Assembly (NCBI RefSeq): GCF_900454495.1
Contig: NZ_UGSI01000001.1
Coordinates: 682,001-746,000 of the forward strand
Direction of reading: 5' to 3'
Length of the DNA: 64,000 nucleotides
Source: Paenibacillus macerans
GTDB lineage: Bacteria; Bacillota; Bacilli; Paenibacillales; Paenibacillaceae
Shown here one piece after another: positions 1 through 7,226 of this stretch (the stretch's first letter is position 1; every line of letters starts with the position of its first letter). A program made the position numbers and the translations under genes. Below the pieces are notes generated by a model that was not told the DNA's origin, made no database searches, and was given only the letters and a program-made list of their open reading frames with translations.

Positions 1-185
1 CTAATGCGGTAAAAGTTAGGGTCCGAGATCAGCTTCGAGGTCTGTTCGGCGGATAGTCTCTGTTTGATGCTGTAATTCCTGCCATGAAAGCAAACCAGTC
101 CGTGAACTCCAATCTTGAAGAAATACGTGTCATGGGGATCGAGATCCTCATAGACGTTTCTTTCTTCCAGTCCGACATTCATCAT
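1..185 (-). CDS. Partial hypothetical protein (N-terminal 61 codons)
   Basis: An open frame runs from ATG at 185 to the left edge, beginning MMNVGLEERNVYEDLD. A strong purine-rich ribosome site (AAAGGGGGA on the minus strand) lies about 7 bases before the tandem ATG codons; either Met could be the start. No stop occurs before the edge, so the C-terminus is outside the window. I recognise no family: the visible part is a short soluble segment containing HDTYFFKIG and HGLVCFHGRNY. A CcpA-type palindrome lies 28 bases upstream of the start, so carbon control is possible. The start signals are convincing; the function is unknown. Confidence 0.6.
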   Translation of the reverse strand, partial: MMNVGLEERNVYEDLDPHDTYFFKIGVHGLVCFHGRNYSIKQRLSAEQTSKLISDPNFYRI

Positions 186-212
186 TCCAAATCCCCCTTT
201 AGATGATGCTAC

Positions 213-226
213 GGAAGCGCTTACAG
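213..226 (-). promoter_or_regulatory. cre-like (CcpA) palindrome
   Basis: On the minus strand the sequence reads CTGTAAGCGCTTCC, close to the catabolite-responsive element pattern TGNAANCGNNNNCA and nearly symmetric around CG. It sits just upstream of the minus-strand gene that starts at 185, where a promoter would be expected. A match to a short degenerate motif is only suggestive. Confidence 0.4.
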
Positions 227-391
227 TATATCATGTTTTTCAAAATTTGGGTAGGGAAAAGGGCGAAATATTAAAAATTTTGGGCTTTTGCTGCCGGGAA
301 TCTCATGGGGAGGACTGGACTTTTATGGCAAAGTGGGGAACAATATAGGGAACGACAACTTTAGATTTCAATTTACCAGGAGGTATGCGAA

Positions 392-1468
392 TTGTCACAG
401 ACACAACGTTTGCTGTTATTTGTAGGGTCCTACGCCGAGGCGGCGGATCCGGGAGTTTATGTATACGAACTGGACATGTCCAGCGGTAAAATGAACCGGT
501 TAAGCGCGGTATCCGGACTTAAGAACCCGACGTTTGTCAGCGTCGATGAAGCGAATGGCCGGTTGTACGCCATTTCGGAAACCGTTTCGGAAGGCGAACG
601 CATCGGCGAAGCGGCCGCTTTTGCCATTGATTCCGCGAAAGGGGAGCTAAGCGAACTGAACCGCACCTTGACGATTCGTCCGTCTTCTTCGCATATTCAA
701 CTGGACCTGAGCAACCGTTTTGTGGCGGTATCGGGGTATCATGGAGGGAACGTCGGCCTCGTCAATGTCGGGGCGGACGGGCTTGTCGGCAAGCTGGCCG
801 ATGAACGGCAGCACGAAGGGAAAGGAGCCGATCCGTCGAGACAGGACCGGCCGCATCCGCATTCGGTTATCTTCAGCCCGGACAACCGGTTTGCGCTGGT
901 TGCGGATTTGGGACTGGATCTCATCGTAGTGTACGAACTGGACGCCCAGGGCGGGCGGCTGGTCCGCAAGAGTGAAGCGCAGACGCCGCCGGGAGCGGGG
1001 CCGCGCCACATGGCTTTCCATCCGAACGGCCGTTTCCTGTATTCCATCAATGAGGTGAATTCTTCGCTCTCCGCTTTTTCGTATGATCCGGAATCGGGCC
1101 GGCTGGAACTGCTGGATACGGTGCCGACCCTGCCTGCCGGGTTTACCGCGGAGAACACGACGGCGGAGGTCGCCATTTCCAAGGACGGCCGCTACCTGTA
1201 CGGCTCGAATCGCGGCCATGACAGCATCGTCCAGTTCGCCATCGACCCGACGAGCGGCAAATTGACTTACGTGGAGCACGTATCCAGCGAAGGCGGACAC
1301 CCGCGCCATTTTGCGCTGACGCCGGACGGGAAATATTTGGTCGCGGCCAACCGCGATTCCAACAACCTGGCTTTGTTCACGGTGGATGGGGAAACCGGCC
1401 GGCTGAAGTTCACCGGCCACACCGCCGAAGTATCCAAGCCGGTATGCGTCAAGCCGGTGTTTTTTTAA
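392..1468 (+). CDS. pgl: Lactonase family protein (6-phosphogluconolactonase-like beta-propeller)
   Basis: A 358-residue cytoplasmic protein of the YkgB/Pgl lactonase family, expected to hydrolyse 6-phosphogluconolactone or a related sugar lactone. Family signatures are visible: VGSYAE at the start, repeated propeller blades, PHPHSVIFSPDNRF near residue 150, GPRHMAFHPNGRFLY near 205, and HPRHFALTPDGKYL near 310. Length fits the seven-bladed family. The TTG start at 392 is chosen because AGGAGGT at 378-384 is 7 bases upstream and MSQTQRLLLFVGSY fits the family N-terminus. It is monocistronic, ending in a strong hairpin. Its physiological substrate could be another lactone. Confidence 0.85.
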   Translation: MSQTQRLLLFVGSYAEAADPGVYVYELDMSSGKMNRLSAVSGLKNPTFVSVDEANGRLYAISETVSEGERIGEAAAFAIDSAKGELSELNRTLTIRPSSSHIQLDLSNRFVAVSGYHGGNVGLVNVGADGLVGKLADERQHEGKGADPSRQDRPHPHSVIFSPDNRFALVADLGLDLIVVYELDAQGGRLVRKSEAQTPPGAGPRHMAFHPNGRFLYSINEVNSSLSAFSYDPESGRLELLDTVPTLPAGFTAENTTAEVAISKDGRYLYGSNRGHDSIVQFAIDPTSGKLTYVEHVSSEGGHPRHFALTPDGKYLVAANRDSNNLALFTVDGETGRLKFTGHTAEVSKPVCVKPVFF

Positions 1469-1508
1469 CCTGTAGGCGGCCAGCGTATAGAACCCCCCGA
1501 ACGCAGGT

Positions 1509-1549
1509 CCGGCCCTGCTCGTCACTAGCGAGCAGGGCCGGTTTTGTTA
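1509..1549 (+). terminator. Rho-independent terminator after the lactonase gene
   Basis: A 13-bp perfect stem (CCGGCCCTGCTCG paired with CGAGCAGGGCCGG) with a 7-base loop is followed by TTTTGTT. Confidence 0.85.
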
Positions 1550-1563
1550 TACTGGGACTTGAC

Positions 1564-2205
1564 CTAATAATCAGCGCTTGACAGTTAAGCCGGCAACCGA
1601 TTGTGCAATGCATGAAGGGCGTTGAAAGCTAGAGAACAGGGAAGGCCAGTGGGTTGGCCGGCAGATCAACAACCGCTGTCCGAATGCTTTGCACGATTAT
1701 CCCGTTTGATCAGAAAGCAGAGAAGAAGATAGGTTCAGGAGAAGCAGATACATTTGGGAGAATTAAATATGTTTAGGAGAAGCGGACATGTTCGAGATCA
1801 TTAGACAGGTTGGTGAGAAGGAGTTAGGAGAAGTAAAGCAAATTTGACAGAAGGGATGGGGCGAGACACCGGAACAAGAAAAAAACGTGATTTTGCTGCA
1901 TCCTGAATCCGTTTGCAGTAACGTCCGTACCGTTAAAAAGCATTTCTATCAGGCTGCAGCCGCAAGGGGCTGATTCGGTTGGAGGTGCCTTGTAGGTGCC
2001 CCGATCAGCTGGCGCAGCCGCATCGCTGAGATGCCGCCATGCAGCAGGAACACATCCAGGGGCTCGAACCACTTCAACAGAGGAGTCGGATTCCTTCAAA
2101 TATCGTGCCGACTAAAAGCCCATGTTTGATGCTTGCACCTTCCGCACTCGAATGGGGGGATACTGCCCTCCCTGAACAAAAGGAATAATCGTGCAAAGCA
2201 GCACG
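1564..2205. repeat. Dispersed intergenic repeat, copy 1 (inverted-repeat-bounded)
   Basis: This gene-free stretch shares long blocks with 57511-57834: TAATAATCAGCGCTTGACAG at the start, the GCTTTGCACGATTATCCC block (1686-1703), a series of AGGAGAAG motifs, and GAGACACCGG. The 18-bp block recurs inverted, with one mismatch, at 2182-2199 (GGAATAATCGTGCAAAGC), so the element is bounded by inverted repeats. Copy 1 holds roughly 270 bp more between the arms than copy 2. No plausible coding frame is present. It may be a MITE-like element or a structured RNA. The rest of the gap to 2465 shows only a weak ATGGGT/ACCCAT hairpin near 2400. Confidence 0.75.
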
Positions 2206-2465
2206 CGGGGACTCCAAGTCACGAACGCTATAGCCCCCCATCTTTGCACTTACCTCAGCCGCCTCAGTCCAGCATACTGAATCAATAGAGTCAAAATCAT
2301 AATTTTGTCCACAGACTAGAAATAGCCTCAGTCCACGGCGCTTCGGCTCTTAATAGAAGGGTAACGGTACTCGTACGTAGTAGGACAGAAAGAGGGAATG
2401 GGTATAGGGTGAAAACCCATCCCCATCCCTATCCCTCCAATCGCTCCAACTTAGAAGTCAGAGTC

Positions 2466-2492
2466 ATAAAAGGACGCCGGCAGGCGTTTTTC
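2466..2492 (-). terminator. Terminator of aroA
   Basis: On the minus strand ACGCC-TGCC-GGCGT is followed by CCTTTTA. The plus strand also ends in TTTTT, so it can work in both directions. Confidence 0.65.
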
Positions 2493-2504
2493 TTATCTGC
2501 CTGA

Positions 2505-3578
2505 TCATTCCTTAAACAGTCCGGATTCGCGGATTCCGGCCCAAAGCTGCTCGAACTGCGGAATATCGAGCTGCTGCGCGGCATCGGACAAGGCGGTTTG
2601 CGGATCGGGGTGCACCTCGACCATAATGCCGTCCGCTCCGGCGGCCAGCGCCGCTTTGGCGCAGGGGAGCAGGATGTCCTTCCGCCCGGTGGAATGGCTG
2701 ACGTCGACCAGAACCGGCAGGTGCGTTTCCTGCTTGAGCAGCGGAACCGCGGAAATATCGAGCGTGTTGCGCGTCCACTTCTCGTACGTTCTGATGCCGC
2801 GTTCGATCAGCATCACGCGGGTGTTGCCGCTGACCGCGATATATTCCGCGGCATGTACGAACTCCTCCAGCGTCGCCGATATCCCGCGCTTGAGCAGCAC
2901 CGGGATGCGCGCTTCGCCGGCGGCTTTGAGCAGCTCGAAATTTTGCATGTTTCTCGCGCCGATCTGGATCACGTCGATATATTGTTCGGCCAGCTCGATA
3001 TGGGCGGGGTGAACGATTTCGCTGATCGTGGCCAGCCCGAATTCATCGGCGACTTCCTTCAGCATTTTGAGCCCGTCGACGCCGAGCCCCTGGAAGTCGT
3101 ACGGGGAGGTACGCGGCTTATAAGCTCCGCCGCGCATGATTTTGACGCCGGCCGCTTTCAAGGCGGCCGCGACGGTGCGCAGCTGCTCGTAAGATTCGAC
3201 CGAGCACGGCCCGGCGACCATCACCTGCGCGCTTCCGCCGATGATATTGCCCTTGACGTCGAGGACCGTATCCTCCGGCTGTTTTTTCCGGCTGACGATC
3301 AGTTGTCTGGTATGGTCTTCCTCCTGAAGGTTCAGCGAGGCTTTGAAAATTTCCTTGAAAATATGCTTGACCGCCGCATCTTTGAAGGGGCCGGGATTGC
3401 GGCGCGTCAGCTCCTCCAGCATCGCTCTTTCGCGGACGGGGTCAAATTTGGGGACCCCCTGTTTTTCCTTGATTTCGCCGATTTCGCGGACGACGGCGGC
3501 GCGTTCGTTCAGCAGGCGCAGCAGCTCATCGTTGATGGCGTCCAGCTGTTGGCGCAGTTTGTTTAAGGCTTCGCTCAC
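2505..3578 (-). CDS. aroA: Bifunctional chorismate mutase / 3-deoxy-7-phosphoheptulonate synthase
   Basis: First enzyme of the shikimate pathway: it condenses phosphoenolpyruvate and erythrose-4-phosphate to DAHP. Residues 1 to about 85 form an AroQ-type chorismate mutase helix bundle (LNKLRQQLDAINDELLRLL), which in Bacillus acts mainly as the feedback sensor for chorismate/prephenate. The rest is the DAHP synthase barrel, with VAGPCSVESYEQL, MRGGAYKPRTSPYDFQG, QIGARNMQNF and HSTGRKD. GTG at 3578 is chosen over the upstream in-frame start at 3620 because AAAGGAGAG lies just before it and the 357-residue product matches the Bacillus enzyme. Transcription passes through a T-box leader, so expression should rise when an aromatic amino acid is scarce. 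Confidence 0.95.
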   Translation of the reverse strand: MSEALNKLRQQLDAINDELLRLLNERAAVVREIGEIKEKQGVPKFDPVRERAMLEELTRRNPGPFKDAAVKHIFKEIFKASLNLQEEDHTRQLIVSRKKQPEDTVLDVKGNIIGGSAQVMVAGPCSVESYEQLRTVAAALKAAGVKIMRGGAYKPRTSPYDFQGLGVDGLKMLKEVADEFGLATISEIVHPAHIELAEQYIDVIQIGARNMQNFELLKAAGEARIPVLLKRGISATLEEFVHAAEYIAVSGNTRVMLIERGIRTYEKWTRNTLDISAVPLLKQETHLPVLVDVSHSTGRKDILLPCAKAALAAGADGIMVEVHPDPQTALSDAAQQLDIPQFEQLWAGIRESGLFKE

Positions 3579-3625
3579 TTTGCTCTCTCCTTTTTTAGAT
3601 TGTTCAAAAATAAGTGCCAAATAAA

Positions 3626-3900
3626 CAAAAAAAGCCGTCCATCAAGGGACGGAATACAAGCGATTCCGCGGTACCACCCTCGTTAGACAACTTTGGTTGC
3701 TCGGCTTCGGGCACGGATAACGGCGTGCGGCCGGATCCTCCTACTGGCCGGAGCGCCCGGAAGTTCAGAGGTCGACTCGGGAGCGAACTTCGGCGGGGCG
3801 TCTCCTGCGGGGTGCTTTCAGTCTATGGCACCGCCGTCCCTGACAGGGCGTTTCCCCTTACTCTTCTCCTTCATCGTCGCTTTTACGTTTTACGAAATTA
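3626..3900 (-). ncRNA. T-box riboswitch leader of aroA
   Basis: On the minus strand the T-box core AGGGTGGTACCGCG is exact (3667-3680). Downstream is a terminator hairpin CCGTCC-CTTGAT-GGACGG with T7 (3626-3652), which competes with the T-box antiterminator. Upstream are the stem I landmarks GATGAAGGAGAAGAGTA and GGTGCC...GAAAGCACC. The specifier region reads GAAGTTCGCTC (3781-3791); by its position before a purine and CUC the likely specifier codon is UUC (Phe) at 3785-3787. An uncharged tRNA-Phe would then allow read-through into aroA. The T-box call is very firm, the specifier assignment less so. Confidence 0.93.
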
Positions 3901-4131
3901 TATGCCGAACCCTTATGAGATGCAATAGGCCGAGGCAACGCATCAAAACTTTGAATCTGCGGTACGATAAAGCATGAAATCAGGCGGCCAATGCGGTCAA
4001 TGAAAATTTTACAATGAATTTACCTAATTTTTAGGCATTTGCATTTGCAAAGTGGCAAAGCCTCGCTTAAGATTAACGTCAGAGGTTTTTTTAGTTTTTT
4101 ATCCGACCGACGAAGGAGCAGGTAGCCGATA

Positions 4132-5196
4132 ATGACGTTTTTTAGAGAGCTTTTTCAAATGGCGGGATTCCGCAGAGCGCTGGCTCTGCTGTTTGTCGTC
4201 CTCGTGCTGTATTTTGCCCGCAGCATGCTTAATATGCTTTTGATCACTTTTATCCTCACTTATTTGATCAATCGGCTGCACAATTTTATCAGCCGCAACG
4301 TGGCGAAGGTCATCCGCATCAATCGGGCCGTGACCCTGGTGTTCATTTATCTTGTCATGATCTCGCTTTTGGGCGTCGCGCTTTACTACTATTTGCCGGT
4401 GTTTACCGTGGAACTGACAGATCTGGTCAACCAGGTCATGTCCTTTTATGCGAACCCGCCCGAATTTCCGGATAACACCATCCTGAATTACGTAGTGGAG
4501 TACTTGAAGGATTTCGATTTGTCCGCTTACATCCATAACGGGGTCGATTTCCTGCTCAGCACGTTGTCGGACATCGGCAAATGGAGCCTGAATTTGTTTG
4601 TCGCGATCATCCTCAGCTTATTCTTCCTGCTGGAAAAGGAAAAAGTAACGAACTTTACGGTGAAATTCCGGGAGAGCCGTGTGGGCGGCCTATTTAAGGA
4701 ACTGGAGTATTTCGGCAAAAAATTCGTGCAGTCCTTCGGGAAAGTGATCGAAGTGCAATTTTTGATCGCCCTCGTCAACTGCATCCTATCGACCATATTT
4801 TTGTGGATTTTCGGATTCCCGAATTTGTTCGCCTTGGCGATTATGATCTTCTTGCTCGGTCTGGTCCCGGTTATGGGCGTGATCGTATCGCTGGTTCCGC
4901 TGTGCGCGATCGCCTTTAAAATCGGCGGTGTGGTCAAAATCATCTACGTACTCGTGATGGTGGCCGTGGTGCATGCGGTGGAAACGTATTTCCTCAATCC
5001 AAAATTCATGTCCAACAAAACGCATCTGCCGATTTTTTACACGTTTATGATTTTGCTCGTTTCCGAGCACTTTCTGGGCGTATGGGGGTTGATTGTCGGG
5101 GTGCCGATTTTCATGTTCCTGCTCGATATTATGGAAGTGCCGGTCGGAAAAACGCTGCCTAAGCGAAGCCTGCCGAAACCGGTCAAGGAAAAGTAA
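4132..5196 (+). CDS. AI-2E family transporter (integral membrane protein)
   Basis: A 354-residue polytopic membrane protein of the AI-2E/UPF0118 permease family, with about seven or eight hydrophobic segments: the first two near residues 15-45, one near 60-80, one near 150-170 and a cluster from 205 to 330. The family-typical soluble loop lies between the third and fourth segments. Members have been linked to export of autoinducer-2, Na+/H+ exchange or other small solutes; substrate cannot be read from sequence. ATG at 4132 follows AAGGAGCAGG. The gene is single, with a hairpin shared with the convergent gene downstream. Confidence 0.85.
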   Translation: MTFFRELFQMAGFRRALALLFVVLVLYFARSMLNMLLITFILTYLINRLHNFISRNVAKVIRINRAVTLVFIYLVMISLLGVALYYYLPVFTVELTDLVNQVMSFYANPPEFPDNTILNYVVEYLKDFDLSAYIHNGVDFLLSTLSDIGKWSLNLFVAIILSLFFLLEKEKVTNFTVKFRESRVGGLFKELEYFGKKFVQSFGKVIEVQFLIALVNCILSTIFLWIFGFPNLFALAIMIFLLGLVPVMGVIVSLVPLCAIAFKIGGVVKIIYVLVMVAVVHAVETYFLNPKFMSNKTHLPIFYTFMILLVSEHFLGVWGLIVGVPIFMFLLDIMEVPVGKTLPKRSLPKPVKEK

Positions 5197-5213
5197 TCCG
5201 CGCGAGGCATTTT

Positions 5214-5246
5214 GAAAACCGCTGGATGATGTGTCCAGCGGTTTTC
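5214..5246. terminator. Bidirectional terminator between convergent genes
   Basis: A perfect 13-bp stem (GAAAACCGCTGGA / TCCAGCGGTTTTC) lies between the AI-2E gene on plus and the small secreted protein gene on minus. Confidence 0.75.
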
Positions 5247-5266
5247 TATCGCCTTTTCGTTCAGAC

Positions 5267-5797
5267 TTAATTTTTCCATTTCACCTGGTTGTTCTGATAG
5301 TCTGCCGCGGGATGCCCGGGCATCCGGTCCTTCCAGGAACGGTTGATCGCTTTTTTCAGCTTTTCCGGAAGTTGCGCTTTGATGCGGTCTGCTTTATCCC
5401 GGTCAAGCTTGCCCTCGGCGACCGCTTGGTCAATGTTCCGGTTGGCGGTCTCGGTCAGCTTTTTCAGATACTCTTCTTCGCTCCAGCCCTTTTGCGCTTG
5501 AACGACCTGCAGGAGCGTTTTGCCTTGTTTCAGCTGCTCCACCAATGCCATGGGTTCCATGCCCAGCATTTCGGCCGTTTCCTTGACGATATGGCCGCCG
5601 CGGAAGTGGCCGCGGTGATGGTGAAACCGCGATTCGTTTGGCTTGGGGCTTGGGGGTTGCGGGGGCTCCTGCGTTTGGCCTGCAAGGGCTGTCGCCTCTT
5701 CCGCGTACGCGGGGATGGCCGCCGCCGCGAGGCTGCAGCCCAACAGGATGGCCAGGGCGCTTTTCATCGCAAAAGGTTTTCGTTTCTGCTTAACCAT
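5267..5797 (-). CDS. Secreted protein of unknown function
   Basis: A 176-residue protein with a clear signal peptide (KRKPF then ALAILLGCSLAAAAIPAYA, likely cut after AYA). A Pro/Gln-rich linker and a His-rich stretch (HHHRGHFRGGH, about residues 58-68) follow. The remaining helical domain (ETAEMLGMEPMALVEQLKQG, TLLQVVQAQKGWSEEEYLKKL) resembles the DUF2680-type exported helical repeat. The His cluster could bind metal, but nothing proves it. ATG at 5797 has GAGGTGAAG upstream. No operon partner is evident. Confidence 0.7.
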   Translation of the reverse strand: MVKQKRKPFAMKSALAILLGCSLAAAAIPAYAEEATALAGQTQEPPQPPSPKPNESRFHHHRGHFRGGHIVKETAEMLGMEPMALVEQLKQGKTLLQVVQAQKGWSEEEYLKKLTETANRNIDQAVAEGKLDRDKADRIKAQLPEKLKKAINRSWKDRMPGHPAADYQNNQVKWKN

Positions 5798-5993
5798 AGA
5801 CTTTCTTCACCTCTTCGTTTAGAATAATTTGGTCCTCGCCTCCATCAGTCTTGACCAAAATCGCGCCAAGTATCTTAATGGAAGCTTAATATTTCATAAA
5901 ATTCCGCTTAAAGCGCGAGTTGAATAAGTCAGGTTTTCAGGCTGAGAAGGGATAAAATATACGAAATGTTGTTGATCATGGGAGGAATTATCC

Positions 5994-7016
5994 GTGACAT
6001 TTGGTCCAAGAATGCTCAAAACGGGCATTGCCGTAACGCTGGCTTTATATGCCGGCGTGCTGCTGAATCTGTCTTCCCCCGTCATCGCGGCGGTTGCGGC
6101 GATTTTTGCGATGCAGCCGACGATTTACCGTTCCTGGCGCTATTTGATCGACCAACTGCAAACGAATACGCTGGGCGCCGTTTTGGCGATGCTGGGCGGA
6201 ATGCTGTTTTCCAATGAACCGATCGCCGTCGGATTAATCTGTGTTCTGGTCATCATGATCTGCTTGAAGCTCAAAATGGGGGATACGATAGGCTTGACGC
6301 TGGTTACGGTCGTATCGGTGATGGAAGCTTCAGGGCAGTGGGAGTTTGCGCTAAACCGTTTTGCGCTGAGTATGATCGGCATCCTGTCCGCGTTTATCAT
6401 TAACATTCTTGTTCTCCCGCCCAAACCGAAGGTACAGTTCGAGCGGCAGGTCCGGGAGACGTTCGACCAGCTGTCGCTGCTGCTGCGGACGGCGATTTCC
6501 GACGAGATGAAGGAGACGGTGTTCCGCAGCGAAAAAAGAACGCTGGAGGATACGATAGGTTCGCTGTCGGACAAGTACAAGCTGATGGAAGAGGAGAAAA
6601 AGAAGCTGCGCAAGCCGAAGTTCAGCGACAATCGCCAACTCGTCGTCTACAAACAGATGCTCAGCGCCCTGCGCAAGGGCTTCGAGGTGCTGAATGCGGT
6701 GGACCAGCATTATTTTCAGGCGGTCCGTTCCCCGGAGCTGAACCGGGAATTCGATGAGCACTTGGAGAAGCTAACCAAGTTCCACGAGCATATCATGCTG
6801 AAATTCGATGACAAACTGAAGCCCAATTACGGGGAGGCCATGCAGTTCGAACAGGAAAACGACGCGTTTTTGCGGCGGATGCTGGACAGGTACGCGGCGG
6901 AGCGGACCGGGGTATTGCGGTTGTCGATCGTATCGGCGGAAATGTACGAATACGGCCATCAGCTGGAGAGGCTGAACAGGCTGGCGGACCATGCCGGCGC
7001 GGCCGCGGGGGAGTAA
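5994..7016 (+). CDS. Aromatic acid exporter family protein (FUSC/DUF939 type)
   Basis: A 340-residue membrane protein. Residues 1 to about 140 contain some four to six hydrophobic segments (for example LYAGVLLNLSSPVIAAVAAIF). A long, charged, helical cytoplasmic half follows (RTLEDTIGSLSDKYKLMEEE). This is the architecture of Gram-positive YqjA-like FUSC/ArAE exporters, thought to expel aromatic acids or related compounds. GTG at 5994 is chosen because GGGAGGA lies about 8 bases upstream. It is monocistronic with a good terminator. The exported compound is unknown. Confidence 0.75.
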   Translation: MTFGPRMLKTGIAVTLALYAGVLLNLSSPVIAAVAAIFAMQPTIYRSWRYLIDQLQTNTLGAVLAMLGGMLFSNEPIAVGLICVLVIMICLKLKMGDTIGLTLVTVVSVMEASGQWEFALNRFALSMIGILSAFIINILVLPPKPKVQFERQVRETFDQLSLLLRTAISDEMKETVFRSEKRTLEDTIGSLSDKYKLMEEEKKKLRKPKFSDNRQLVVYKQMLSALRKGFEVLNAVDQHYFQAVRSPELNREFDEHLEKLTKFHEHIMLKFDDKLKPNYGEAMQFEQENDAFLRRMLDRYAAERTGVLRLSIVSAEMYEYGHQLERLNRLADHAGAAAGE

Positions 7017-7037
7017 GATTTCGGCGCATAACGCAGA

Positions 7038-7064
7038 AAAGTCCTGCCAAAGCGGCAGGACTTT
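7038..7064 (+). terminator. Terminator after the aromatic acid exporter gene
   Basis: Stem AAAGTCCTGCC / GGCAGGACTTT with loop AAAGC, 11 bp and perfect. Confidence 0.75.
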
Positions 7065-7226
7065 CATGACGGAAAAAATAATACATAGATTGAAAATTAA
7101 GGGCAAAGTTGATACAATAAAAAACGGACTGCAAATAGAATGAAATAAAAATGTTCATCCTTTTAGATTATATCATGTATTTATTTGATTGTCAATAGTC
7201 TGAACGAAACCAAGGGAGCGATTGAA

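Noticed and set aside
1824..2099. A 91-codon minus-strand frame inside the dispersed repeat
   Set aside because: It is not preserved in the second copy of the repeat and lacks start signals.
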